Positions 8,208 to 16,464 of a stretch of 30,218 nt of DNA are shown piece by piece. The stretch lies in NCBI GenBank assembly GCA_021827445.1, contig JAKAVW010000003.1, positions 1 to 30,218 on the forward strand, given 5' to 3'. Under the pieces are notes generated by a model. The model saw nothing but the letters and a program-made list of their open reading frames with translations, ran no database searches and was not told where the DNA came from. The position numbers and the translations under genes are program-made. How positions within the stretch are numbered: position 1 is the first letter of the stretch; each line of letters begins with the position of its first letter. Source of the DNA: Pseudomonadota bacterium (GTDB lineage: Bacteria; Pseudomonadota; Gammaproteobacteria; Acidithiobacillales; Acidithiobacillaceae).

Positions 8208-9190
8208 ATGATGCCTGCGCGCAGCAAATCGTGCATATTCAAGGCACCAATCAGCCTCGCCTCACTATCGATGACCAGAAGCGCGCCAATGCGATTATCT
8301 TCCATCAGGGCGAGGGCTTCAGCAGCAAGGGCATCGGCGACAATAGTGGCCGGTTTGGCATGGGCCAGTTCAGCCATGGGCTGTTCCCAGATGTCCTGGC
8401 GCCGCGCGAAGGCACGGCGTAAATCACCGTCGGTAAAAATCCCCAGCACCCGATCTTCCGCATCCACCACTGCCGTCATTCCCAGCCCTTTGCTGCTAAT
8501 CTCCAGTATCGCTTCGCATAATGGTGTATCCGCCTGCACCTTAGGCAGGCTGGTGCCCTGGTGCATCACATCCTGCACCCGCAGCAGCAGGCGTTTGCCG
8601 AGGCTGCCACCGGGATGGGACAGAGCAAAATCATCTGCCGAAAAACCGCGTGCCTGCAAAAGCGCCATGGCCAGGGCGTCTCCCATGGCCAGGGTTGCTG
8701 TCGTCGATGCCGTGGGCGCCAAATTGAGGGGGCAGGCCTCCCGCGCCACACCGCAGTTGAGATGCACCGCGGCACTGCGCGCCAGAGTGGACTGCGGATT
8801 GCCAGTCATGGCAATCAAGGGCACCGCGAGGCGTTTGACCACAGGCAAAATAGCCAGAAGTTCGGCAGTCTCTCCGGAGTTGGAAAGAGCAAGCAGGCAA
8901 TCCTGGCGGGTGAGCATACCCAGATCGCCGTGGCTGCCTTCGGCGGGATGTAGGAAAAGAGCAGGGCTGCCGGTACTGGCCAAGGTCGCTGCAATTTTTT
9001 TAGCGATAATTCCGGACTTACCCATGCCACTGACGACAATTCGGCCGGGGCAGTTCAGCAGGAGCTCGCACGCTCCCACAAAATCCGCGTCAAGACGCGC
9101 TTCCAGTGCCGCCACCGCCGCCGCTTCCAGGCGCAACACATCCCGGCCGGTAGCCAGCAGACTTTCTGACGTTACGGTCGGTGCAGTCAC
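8204..9190 (-). CDS. kdsD: D-arabinose 5-phosphate isomerase (KdsD/KpsF family)
   Basis: This enzyme converts ribulose 5-phosphate to arabinose 5-phosphate, the precursor of Kdo. The 328 residues contain an N-terminal SIS sugar-isomerase domain (VSGMGKSGIIAKKIAATLAS; HPAEGSHGDLGML; LSNSGETAELL) and two C-terminal CBS domains from about residue 210 (DVMHQGTSLPKV; ILGIFTDGDLRR-like; AHAKPATIVADALAAEAL). The start is a GTG at 9190, nine bases after the preceding stop; no ATG follows before the conserved domain. Arrangement with kdsC matches the proteobacterial Kdo/LPS operon. Confidence 0.94.
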   Translation of the reverse strand: MTAPTVTSESLLATGRDVLRLEAAAVAALEARLDADFVGACELLLNCPGRIVVSGMGKSGIIAKKIAATLASTGSPALFLHPAEGSHGDLGMLTRQDCLLALSNSGETAELLAILPVVKRLAVPLIAMTGNPQSTLARSAAVHLNCGVAREACPLNLAPTASTTATLAMGDALAMALLQARGFSADDFALSHPGGSLGKRLLLRVQDVMHQGTSLPKVQADTPLCEAILEISSKGLGMTAVVDAEDRVLGIFTDGDLRRAFARRQDIWEQPMAELAHAKPATIVADALAAEALALMEDNRIGALLVIDSEARLIGALNMHDLLRAGII

Positions 9191-9199
9191 CGGTAGTCG

Positions 9200-9478
9200 T
9201 CAATCCGCATGCGCAGGATCCTGTCTCTGGATGGCTTCATAGACCGCATGGCAATGGGGATGCGCGGTCATGACCTTATCCACATCCGCAAATGAAGCGT
9301 TCTGCAGCAATTTCCAGCATTTCAGGTTTTCGGCAGCCAGCGCATCAGGATGCCGGGCGTACCAGCCCGTACTGTCATGGGGGGCTGCAGCATCACCTAC
9401 CTGCCCGCGTGCCCACCATAAGAGCAAGGCAAAGAGCGCAAGCGCACCAATAATAACCAAAGCGTAAACGATCTTCAT
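9200..9478 (-). CDS. Small membrane-anchored protein of unknown function
   Basis: I do not recognise this 92-residue protein. It starts with a hydrophobic helix (VYALVIIGALALFALLLWW, residues 4-22), then a short periplasmic or cytoplasmic domain. That domain has two cysteines, one in AAENLKCWKLLQN and one in TAHPHCHAVYEAIQ, which could form a disulfide if exported. The layout WYxxHPDAL...C...HPHCHAV recalls small EexN-like exported proteins, but this is a weak resemblance. It lies nine bases before kdsD, so it is probably cotranscribed with the Kdo/LPS genes. An envelope role is inferred from position only. Confidence 0.7.
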   Translation of the reverse strand: MKIVYALVIIGALALFALLLWWARGQVGDAAAPHDSTGWYARHPDALAAENLKCWKLLQNASFADVDKVMTAHPHCHAVYEAIQRQDPAHAD

Positions 9479-9510
9479 AAATGTGCTGGTTAACCTGAAT
9501 TAGGGTTGGG

Positions 9511-9945
9511 TCACACTTCTTCCTGATACTGCTGGTTCAATAATTGCACAAGCAGCCCTTCACGGGCCACAATGTCGGCCATTAACGCAGAACTTATGGC
9601 CTTCCACACGGTACGTAAGGCGGCAAGATCTGCCCCATCATTAAACTGCTCTGCAATTTCGCTGACTTTTTCCAGGGACTCACGCGTCTGCAGACTGGTA
9701 CTCAGAGCATTCTTGATTTGTTCCCGAGGGTGCGGAATCCAGCTCCGATCATTCCCATAGGAGCGCAAGCGCTCCCCGAATTCGAGCACCCGTTTGTGCA
9801 ACTTGCCCGACAAGCCGATCTGGCTGCTACGCAGATCTCCCCAAACCGCCAGTTCCATGAGCAGGCACCACTCCCGGCGCCAGCGGTCGCGCAAGTCGGC
9901 ATTCAGACCCACCGCCGCATGCACCGCTGCCTGATCAAAGCTCAT
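9511..9945 (-). CDS. Conserved-looking hypothetical protein, all-helical
   Basis: I do not recognise this 144-residue protein. It has no signal peptide or membrane helix and appears helical and charged, with an arginine/tryptophan-rich N-terminal part (RDRWRREWCLLMELAVWGDL) and a glutamine/leucine-rich C-terminus (LVQLLNQQYQEEV). The ATG at 9945 has a good GAGGG seven bases upstream and overlaps the murU stop by eleven bases, which supports real translation. It sits between the MurNAc-recycling pair and the Kdo genes. Function unknown. Confidence 0.72.
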   Translation of the reverse strand: MSFDQAAVHAAVGLNADLRDRWRREWCLLMELAVWGDLRSSQIGLSGKLHKRVLEFGERLRSYGNDRSWIPHPREQIKNALSTSLQTRESLEKVSEIAEQFNDGADLAALRTVWKAISSALMADIVAREGLLVQLLNQQYQEEV

Positions 9946-10624
9946 GGGAAACCCTCGCACAAACGCGCTGGGCCGCTCGCAACCGCTCTGGCGTACCTAC
10001 ATCTATCCATTTTCCTTGATACAAGCTCCCCTCCACCAGACCCGCCGCAATCCATTGCCGCAACCAGGGAGTCAGCGGAGCCGACCGTTCAGGAAAGTCC
10101 CGAAACAACTCCGGGTCAAGACGCGCGATGCCTGCATAAGTATGACGTTCTTCGCCCGCCAACGCCACCATGCCGGCAGACAATGCAAAATCTCCTTGCG
10201 GGTGCTGCATCGGGTTGGGCACCAGCACCAGATGCGCGCGCGCGGGGGAAGGCTGACAAATCTGCGCCCAGGGAAAGTCCGTGCAGATATCACCATTCAC
10301 CAGCAAAAAAGGGCTGTTTCCCAATAAGGGCAGGGCGCGAACAAGAGCGCCACCCGTCTCCAGACGGCCATCACGCTCGTCGCTGTAATGGATGCGCAAC
10401 CCCTGCCAGTCTTGACCCAGAGCCCGCATGATCGCATCACCCAGATGCCCGACATTGATGACCACATCGCGAATGCCCGCCACCGCCAGCGACTCCAGGT
10501 GGCGCGCGATAAGGGATTTTCCAGCAACCTCCAGCAAAGGCTTCGGGACATGATCGGTAAGAGGCCGGAGTCGCTCGCCCCGACCCGCAGCCAGGATCAT
10601 CGCCCGGGTAACGGCGGTTGCCAT
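9935..10624 (-). CDS. murU: N-acetylmuramate 1-phosphate uridylyltransferase (MurU-like)
   Basis: MurU makes UDP-MurNAc from MurNAc alpha-1-phosphate in the recycling route that bypasses MurA/MurB. The 229 residues form a nucleotidyltransferase: MILAAGRGERLRPLT with the PKPLLEVAGKSL lysine, a metal-binding Asp in LLVNGDICTDF, and KWIDVGTPERL near the C-terminus. The gene overlaps amgK by 28 bases. The amgK-murU pair next to lptD is the arrangement known from Pseudomonas. A general sugar nucleotidyltransferase is the alternative, but the pairing favours MurU. Confidence 0.88.
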   Translation of the reverse strand: MATAVTRAMILAAGRGERLRPLTDHVPKPLLEVAGKSLIARHLESLAVAGIRDVVINVGHLGDAIMRALGQDWQGLRIHYSDERDGRLETGGALVRALPLLGNSPFLLVNGDICTDFPWAQICQPSPARAHLVLVPNPMQHPQGDFALSAGMVALAGEERHTYAGIARLDPELFRDFPERSAPLTPWLRQWIAAGLVEGSLYQGKWIDVGTPERLRAAQRVCARVSHEL

Positions 10625-11625
10625 AGGGCAAAAAGCTCCTGATAAGACCGCAACAGTGGGTCGGCATCCAGGGCATCTACGACATAAGCCCAGAACCGGG
10701 GTAGAAAATCAAGATAACCCGATTTCCCGTCGCGGTAAGCCAGGCGACAGAAAATACCGAGAATCTTCAGGTTACGCTGCAGCGCCATGCGCCCGACACG
10801 GCGCAGAAAATCCGTCGGTGACGACAGGGTGACACCATGCTGGTGCGCCGCCAAAAAATCCAGTGCCCAGGCATCCCGTTGTGCCCGTCCCCAATCCCAG
10901 TAGCGATCCCACAGCAGAGAAGCCAGGTCATAGGTCCATGGTCCGAGCACGGCGTCCTGAAAATCAATCATAGCCAACAGATCCGTGTCCCGCCGAATAA
11001 TGAGGTTGCGCGCATGAAAATCCCGGTGGACCCAGACCTGCGGCTGCGCTGCGGCATTGTCCAGCAACCCGGTAAAAAGGGTTTGCAGAGTAATTCTCTG
11101 CTGCGGACTCGGAATCAGGCCAAGATGCCTGCCCAGATACCAGTCCGTAAACAGGATCAGTTCATCCTGCAGACGGGCCGGTGAGAAAAATGGCAAAGGG
11201 GGCAATGCTGCCTGCCTCTGCCCGGCTTGCTGCAGGTTGAGGACCAAGGTCATTGCCCGCTGCATCCACCGGTCCACATCCGAGCCCGCGTCCAGCACCC
11301 CCTTCAAATCGTCGTGCCCTAAATCCTCCAGCAGCACAAAGCCGGGGTCTATTTGGGCGGCCAGTACCCGGGGCACCGGCAGGGCTGCTCGGGCAAAACG
11401 GTGCTGCACCCGCAAAAAGGGCAGAATATCCTCCGGCGGAGGAGCATCCATGAAAACAAGGCCTGGCGGCAGGCGCCAGTAACGTCGCCCGCTGGCATCA
11501 CCGGGAATGGCGTGCGCCTGCGCTGCCATAACGCCCTGCTGTGCGAGCCAGTGCGCGGCGGCGGATGACAGAGGGGCCTCCGCCGCCGCGGTGTGAGAAT
11601 TCAGTGCAAGGAAAGATTGCGACAT
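10597..11625 (-). CDS. amgK: Anomeric MurNAc/GlcNAc kinase (AmgK-like phosphotransferase)
   Basis: AmgK phosphorylates the anomeric position of MurNAc released from cell wall. The 342-residue protein belongs to the aminoglycoside-phosphotransferase family: catalytic loop VHRDFHARNLI and metal-binding IDFQDAVLGPWTYDLASLL are both present. Its start (ATG at 11625) faces lptD across a 29-base gap, so promoters for the two directions must overlap each other's coding regions. On the minus strand TAAAAT (11639-11644) lies about 14 bases before the start and could be a -10 box, but I see no good -35. Substrate is inferred from pairing with murU. Confidence 0.88.
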   Translation of the reverse strand: MSQSFLALNSHTAAAEAPLSSAAAHWLAQQGVMAAQAHAIPGDASGRRYWRLPPGLVFMDAPPPEDILPFLRVQHRFARAALPVPRVLAAQIDPGFVLLEDLGHDDLKGVLDAGSDVDRWMQRAMTLVLNLQQAGQRQAALPPLPFFSPARLQDELILFTDWYLGRHLGLIPSPQQRITLQTLFTGLLDNAAAQPQVWVHRDFHARNLIIRRDTDLLAMIDFQDAVLGPWTYDLASLLWDRYWDWGRAQRDAWALDFLAAHQHGVTLSSPTDFLRRVGRMALQRNLKILGIFCRLAYRDGKSGYLDFLPRFWAYVVDALDADPLLRSYQELFALWQPPLPGR

Positions 11626-11654
11626 AAAAGCATTCTGTGCGATTTTAGGCGCCT

Positions 11655-13847
11655 ATGAAAAGTCCTTTGCACAGTATCGGAAAATCCCGCCCCCGGCCAA
11701 CCCTTCCGGGGAGAGGTGGCCATGTCCTTTCCGGCATTCGCCTGGCACTGCTGGGCGCCCTGCTGACACCCGGAATAGCTATCGCCGCTACCGTAGAGAG
11801 TCCGGTCACCCTTTATGCCGATCAGGTCCACGGCCTTGGCAGCGGCCACTGGACAGCCAGTGGCCATGTCGAAGTACTTTACGGTGACCGCCGGGTTTAT
11901 GCCGACACCGTGCATTATGACCAGGCCAGTGACGAGATCATCGCCGACGGCCATGTGCGCATGGTCAGCCCCGGTTTGGTCACTGCGGCACCTAAGGCCA
12001 CCCTTCATTTGCGGGCCAACGAAGGAGTGGTCGTCCATCCCCGCTACCTGCTGGAAGCGCAACAAGGTCACGGCCACGCCGAAAGCGGCAAAGAACTGAG
12101 CAAGGGTCGGTATCAGCTCAACGAAGCCTGCTACACCACCTGTCACGGCGAAAAACCGGCCTGGCGGCTCTGGAGCCGCCGCATCAACCTCGACCAGAAT
12201 AACAACTACGTCTCTACCACCAACACCACGGTGGACGTCTTTGGGTTGCCCATATTCTGGATGCCCTACTTCAGTTTTCCGCTGAAGCGACACTCCGGAC
12301 TTCTTGCTCCCAGTATAGGCAGCTCCACCGTCAACGGCTTTTACCTGGGTATTCCCTATTATTTCGACATATCCCGCAACATGGACGATACCGTCACCGC
12401 CAACTATTTCAGCAAGCGCGGCATCATGTTGCAGAATGAATTCCGCTATCTGGAACCCAATTACAGTGGCAAGCTTTATCTGGATCTGCTCCCCTCTGAC
12501 CAATTGACCCACAAAAATATCTGGGCCATCTCCTGGCAACACAACCAAAATCTGGGCAACGGATTCAGCTTCAACGTCAATTACAACCGCGTCAGCTACA
12601 AAAATTTCCTTTCGGATTTTGGTGGCACAGCAGGTTTCAGCAGCAGTTTCGTGGGCGGCATTGGCAACGCGCCCTACATCACCTCTTCCGGTGGCCTGTA
12701 TTACAACAGTGCGCACATTAACGCCGGCGCCACCTTGCAGGGTTATCAGGGGCTGGTGGCTAACAGTGTTGCCCCCTATTCCCAACTCCCCCGCCTCTTC
12801 GCCGATGCCTACTGGCGAGTGGGGCGCAACGGCTATTTCGACTGGCACAGCAGCTTCAACTATTTCTCGGCCTCGGCGGGTCCCGTCGGGCAGCGCCTCG
12901 ACCTCACCCCCACCCTCGGCTGGCGTTTCAGCCGCGGCTGGGGCTTCTTAGAACCGCAGGCCCGGCTCTACTACAGTCACTACCAGATTCAGCGTAATGC
13001 CCCCTATGCGCGCGCCACCAATCGCACCTTACCGGCACTCAGCCTCAAGGGCGGCCTCAATTTCGTCCGTTATGGCAGCGACGGCAGCACGGCACTGCTG
13101 CAACCCCTGTTCAAATACACGTACATTCCCCTGCAGGCCCAGAACGGCATCCCCATTTTCGATGCCAGTCAGCCCTATCAGGACTTTCCGATGATTTTTG
13201 AGGATAACAGCCTCTATACCGGCAACGATCGCATCAACGCTGCCAATCAGGTCGCGCTGGGGCTGCGCGGCACCTGGCTCACGCCCAGCGGTCGCCAGCT
13301 CTGGCAAGCGGCTGTCGGCCAGATCCGCTACTTCAACCGGCGCCAGATTAACCTCGCCGGCGATATCGTCCCGCAAAACCAGCAGTCCAATTATTTTTTT
13401 GAGGGACAATACGCGCCCCTTCCAGACATCAACCTCCTCGCCAATTCACAGGTCAACGCCCAGCAACGCAACCTGCAGCGGCTCGACCTGCGCGCCCAGT
13501 GGCTGCCCGGTCCACAGCGCGTCATTAACCTTGACTACCGTTTTACCCGTGGCTTCGTAAACCAAACCGGTATTTCCGGTGCCTGGCCGATCTACAAACG
13601 CTGGCAGGCGCTCGGCAGCTATCAGTATGATGTCACCAATCACAAGCCGCTGGAGGAGCTCGTAGGGATCGGCTATGATGGTGGTTGCTGGGCAGCCCAC
13701 ATGATGGTCGCACATCAGATCCTCCTCGGCGGGCAGTCCAATAACGTCCTTTATCTGGAGATTGTGTTGCGTGGCCTGACCAGCCTCGGCAATGCCTCAA
13801 ACGGTTTGCTCGGCCAGTATGTGCCGGGCGCCAGCATGGAGTTTTGA
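11655..13847 (+). CDS. lptD: LPS-assembly outer-membrane protein LptD
   Basis: LptD with LptE inserts LPS in the outer leaflet. The 730-residue protein has a long basic N-region and a signal peptide (hydrophobic about residues 28-45, ending near IAIAA). An OstA jellyroll follows (YADQVHGLGSGHWTASGHVE; VHYDQASDEIIADGHVRM), then the beta-barrel domain to a terminal Phe. Only three cysteines are visible: Cys159 and Cys163 (CYTTCH) and Cys678 (GGCW). E. coli has four in two disulfides, including an adjacent pair near the C-terminus; here the first of that pair is Gly. One long-range disulfide remains possible. surA follows with a one-base overlap. Confidence 0.96.
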   Translation: MKSPLHSIGKSRPRPTLPGRGGHVLSGIRLALLGALLTPGIAIAATVESPVTLYADQVHGLGSGHWTASGHVEVLYGDRRVYADTVHYDQASDEIIADGHVRMVSPGLVTAAPKATLHLRANEGVVVHPRYLLEAQQGHGHAESGKELSKGRYQLNEACYTTCHGEKPAWRLWSRRINLDQNNNYVSTTNTTVDVFGLPIFWMPYFSFPLKRHSGLLAPSIGSSTVNGFYLGIPYYFDISRNMDDTVTANYFSKRGIMLQNEFRYLEPNYSGKLYLDLLPSDQLTHKNIWAISWQHNQNLGNGFSFNVNYNRVSYKNFLSDFGGTAGFSSSFVGGIGNAPYITSSGGLYYNSAHINAGATLQGYQGLVANSVAPYSQLPRLFADAYWRVGRNGYFDWHSSFNYFSASAGPVGQRLDLTPTLGWRFSRGWGFLEPQARLYYSHYQIQRNAPYARATNRTLPALSLKGGLNFVRYGSDGSTALLQPLFKYTYIPLQAQNGIPIFDASQPYQDFPMIFEDNSLYTGNDRINAANQVALGLRGTWLTPSGRQLWQAAVGQIRYFNRRQINLAGDIVPQNQQSNYFFEGQYAPLPDINLLANSQVNAQQRNLQRLDLRAQWLPGPQRVINLDYRFTRGFVNQTGISGAWPIYKRWQALGSYQYDVTNHKPLEELVGIGYDGGCWAAHMMVAHQILLGGQSNNVLYLEIVLRGLTSLGNASNGLLGQYVPGASMEF

Positions 13848-15280
13848 TGTCGCTCAAACGCCGTCCTATCTTACTCGCCCTGAGCATCGTTCTGGGCACC
13901 GCTCCGGTTTTAACCTGGGCAGGTACGCCTTTTCTCAACCGCAACACCCTGCTGCCGACTACACCGGTGATGGCACCGGGTACGACGACGCATACTTATT
14001 CTGAAAACTCTGTCGAAGCACCGACGGCAGCACCGCTACCCGAAAATACCCAGAATCTCGACAAGGTCGTTGCGGTGGTGAACGACAACATCATCACCTC
14101 TATGCAACTGGAGCAGCGGGTAAGCGCCGTGCGTGCCCGCCTGCAAACGCAAGACCCCAATGCCATGCCTCCCGAAGACATCCTGCGCCGCCAGGTGCTG
14201 CAGCAGATGATCCTCCAGGACATCGAGCTGCAAATTGCGCACCGGGCCGGGATTAAGGTTGACAAGGGGACGCTGGATCAGGCAATCGGCAACCTCGCTC
14301 AAGCCAACCACCTCACCTCTGACCAGTTACGCCAGGCGCTGACCAATCAAGGGCAATCGTGGAAAAGCTTTACCAACGACCTCAGGGATCGCATTCTTGT
14401 GGATCGCCTCATGCAGCAGGAAGTGGAGAACCGGGTCCACATTGGCCCCGACGAGGTGAAAACCTTCGCGCAACAGCTCAAAGAAATGGGCGGTGTGAGT
14501 TTCGACTTGCAACAAATATTCATCCCGCTGCCTGACAATCCGACACCGGACGCCGTCAACGCGGCCCGGCGTGAAGCCGGGCAGGTGCGTGATCGCGTGG
14601 TGGCTGGCGAGAGCTTTGCGCGCCTCGCCGGCCAGGTCAGCAGCGGCCACGATGCCTTGCAGGGCGGACGCATCGGCTGGGTCAAGGCAGGCGAACTCCC
14701 ACCCTCAGTGACCCAAACCCTCCTCCAGTTGAAGGCGGGCGAAATCAGCCCCGTTATCCCGGGGCCTACCGGGTTTCATATTTTCAAGTTGCTCGATGTC
14801 AAACATGCGCAACCGACGGTCACCGAGGTCAAAACGGCCATGATCGTCCTGCGGGCCGGCAATGGCCTGCAGTTGCAGGAGGCGGAGGCGCGCGCTCAGG
14901 AGATCCAGCAGGCATTGCAAAATGGTACCCGCTTCTCGGAACTGGCGCGCAATTACAGCCAGGACTCCAGCACTGCCGCAGGCGGTGGAGAAATGGGCTG
15001 GGTCGCTCCCGGACAACTGCCAGATAGTCTGGAACGCACCTTGGTTACTTTGCAACCTGGTGGGGTGAGTAGTCCCATCCGCGAAGGAGATGCCATATAC
15101 ATTTTGCACTCTCAGGCGCAGCGCCAGCAGCCGGTTGAGGAAAAGCAAATCATGGCCGCCGCACGCATGCAGCTCTACAACCGTATCGTCCACGAGCGCA
15201 TGGACGAGTGGCAACGACGCATCCGCGACGGCGCCTACATCGAGATCCTTGAGCCCGATCTGCGCAGCAGCGATGCCTGA
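13847..15280 (+). CDS. surA: Periplasmic chaperone/peptidyl-prolyl isomerase SurA
   Basis: SurA escorts outer-membrane proteins, LptD among them, through the periplasm. The 477 residues comprise a signal peptide (KRRPILLALSIVLGTAPVLTWA), an N-terminal SurA domain starting at LDKVVAVVNDNIITSMQLEQ, and two parvulin domains. The first contains GGRIGWVKAGELP and the second GGGEMGWVAPGQLPDSLE. A linker of about 35 proline/threonine-rich residues separates the signal from the chaperone domain. The ATG at 13847 overlaps the lptD stop (TGATG); a TTG one codon upstream is unlikely. lptD-surA is a conserved pair. Confidence 0.95.
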   Translation: MSLKRRPILLALSIVLGTAPVLTWAGTPFLNRNTLLPTTPVMAPGTTTHTYSENSVEAPTAAPLPENTQNLDKVVAVVNDNIITSMQLEQRVSAVRARLQTQDPNAMPPEDILRRQVLQQMILQDIELQIAHRAGIKVDKGTLDQAIGNLAQANHLTSDQLRQALTNQGQSWKSFTNDLRDRILVDRLMQQEVENRVHIGPDEVKTFAQQLKEMGGVSFDLQQIFIPLPDNPTPDAVNAARREAGQVRDRVVAGESFARLAGQVSSGHDALQGGRIGWVKAGELPPSVTQTLLQLKAGEISPVIPGPTGFHIFKLLDVKHAQPTVTEVKTAMIVLRAGNGLQLQEAEARAQEIQQALQNGTRFSELARNYSQDSSTAAGGGEMGWVAPGQLPDSLERTLVTLQPGGVSSPIREGDAIYILHSQAQRQQPVEEKQIMAAARMQLYNRIVHERMDEWQRRIRDGAYIEILEPDLRSSDA

Positions 15281-15305
15281 GGCTTTTAGGGAGATAAGGC
15301 AGACC

Positions 15306-16085
15306 GTGACAGATCCCGCACGCGCCCGCTTCATACCAACCTGGACCCTGTTTTACAAAGAAACCCTACGCTTCGGCAAGGTGTGGCTACAGACCATTGC
15401 CGCCCCGCTGATCACCACCATTCTCTATCTGGTGGTTTTTGGGCACGCACTAGGCGGACATATATCGGTCTATCCGGGGGTCAGCTATACGGCCTTCATC
15501 GTGCCCGGTCTGATGATGATGTCGATCTTGCAAAATGCCTTTGCCAACAGTTCCTCCAGCCTGATTCAAGCCAAGGTGACGGGGAACATCATCTTTCTGC
15601 TGTTCAGCCCGCTCAGTCCTACCGAGATATACATCGCCATGGTCGCCGCCTCCGTACTGCGTGGCACATTGGTGGGGATTGCGATCCTTGCACTGGCGCT
15701 GTTATATCTGCAAATACCTCTGCTGCATCCCTTGTGGATCATGGTGTTTACCATTCTGGGCGCGAGCGGCATGGGTTCACTGGGTCTAATTGCCGGACTT
15801 TGGGCGGAGAAGTTCGATCAGATCGCTGGTTTCCAAAACTTCATCATCATGCCACTGACTTTTCTTGCCGGGGTCTTTTACTCGGTGCAGTCCCTGCCCG
15901 GTGTGTGGCAGCACATATCGCTGTTCAACCCGTTTTTCTACATCATCGATGGGTTTCGTTATGGCTTTTTCGCGGATTCTGATGTCAGTGTGTGGACATG
16001 CCTTGGCGTCAGCATCGCCTTCGCGGGCGTGGCCGGTCTTTTCGCCTGGCACCTGCTGGATCGTGGCTACAAGTTGCGCCAGTAG
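15306..16085 (+). CDS. ABC-2 type transporter permease (YadH-like)
   Basis: This multi-span membrane protein of the ABC-2 class has about six hydrophobic helices and the family's C-terminal sequences MPLTFLAGVFYSVQSLP and FNPFFYIIDGFRYGFF. I chose the GTG at 15306 (259 residues) because GGGAGATAAGG stands just upstream. An ATG at 15273 would add eleven residues and overlap surA, but has no ribosome site. Such permeases normally lie next to an ATPase gene (YadG-like); none is in this window, where lptD-surA precede it. Substrate unknown; the family includes exporters of drugs and envelope glycans. Confidence 0.88.
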   Translation: MTDPARARFIPTWTLFYKETLRFGKVWLQTIAAPLITTILYLVVFGHALGGHISVYPGVSYTAFIVPGLMMMSILQNAFANSSSSLIQAKVTGNIIFLLFSPLSPTEIYIAMVAASVLRGTLVGIAILALALLYLQIPLLHPLWIMVFTILGASGMGSLGLIAGLWAEKFDQIAGFQNFIIMPLTFLAGVFYSVQSLPGVWQHISLFNPFFYIIDGFRYGFFADSDVSVWTCLGVSIAFAGVAGLFAWHLLDRGYKLRQ

Positions 16086-16142
16086 GCGCTTCCGAGTATC
16101 TCTCCCTTGTCCAGCACAGTACGGCCGGGCATAAGTGGCCAC

Positions 16143-16171
16143 ATCACACGGCGGCTTTTTTACGTTACACT
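16143..16171 (+). promoter_or_regulatory. Candidate sigma-70 promoter for the bolA/ibaG gene
   Basis: ATCACA at 16143-16148 (4 of 6 to TTGACA) and TACACT at 16166-16171 (4 of 6 to TATAAT) are separated by 17 bases. The predicted start of transcription falls at about 16178, directly at the ATG of the next gene, which has no ribosome binding site. This is pattern matching only; other weak promoters could lie in the 93-base gap after the permease gene. Confidence 0.4.
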
Positions 16172-16178
16172 ACATCCT

Positions 16179-16433
16179 ATGAACGCCAATACGATCAAAT
16201 CACTCATCCAGCAACAACTTCCCGACGCTCTCGTAGAAGTCCTGGGGGACGACGGTGCCCATTTCGAGGCGCTGATCGTTTCTCCGGCCTTTGTCGGGCT
16301 TTCCCTCATCAAGCAGCATCAACTGGTTTATAATGCGCTGGGCGAACGCATGCGCGAGGAGATTCACGCCCTCTCACTGCGCACCCTGACTCCCGAACAG
16401 GCACAGCAAATCCATCATCCCGCGGCGCATTAA
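16179..16433 (+). CDS. ibaG: BolA/IbaG family protein
   Basis: This 84-residue BolA-like protein has the family features GDDGAHFEALIVSPAFVGLSLI-type core and the closing helix HQLVYNALGERM. The position two genes before murA matches E. coli ibaG-murA, and the sequence is closer in style to IbaG than to BolA itself; IbaG is acid-inducible in E. coli. BolA-type proteins form [2Fe-2S] complexes with CGFS glutaredoxins, and such a glutaredoxin is the next gene. The ATG at 16179 is preceded by no Shine-Dalgarno sequence. An upstream in-frame ATG at 16107 gives an unconserved extension and is rejected. Confidence 0.9.
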   Translation: MNANTIKSLIQQQLPDALVEVLGDDGAHFEALIVSPAFVGLSLIKQHQLVYNALGERMREEIHALSLRTLTPEQAQQIHHPAAH

Positions 16434-16464
16434 CCGTCGCATCCACAATTTAACGAGGATAACC

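Noticed and set aside
11601..12848. 415-codon minus-strand open frame opposite lptD, overlapping the amgK start
   Set aside because: It is antisense to lptD, which has a signal peptide and LptD domains; no recognisable features in the minus frame.
16086..16178. Possible terminator hairpin after the ABC permease (GGCC...GGCC followed by a T-run)
   Set aside because: Only four pairs can form, and the T-run is about 18 bases away from the stem, so it is not a credible intrinsic terminator.
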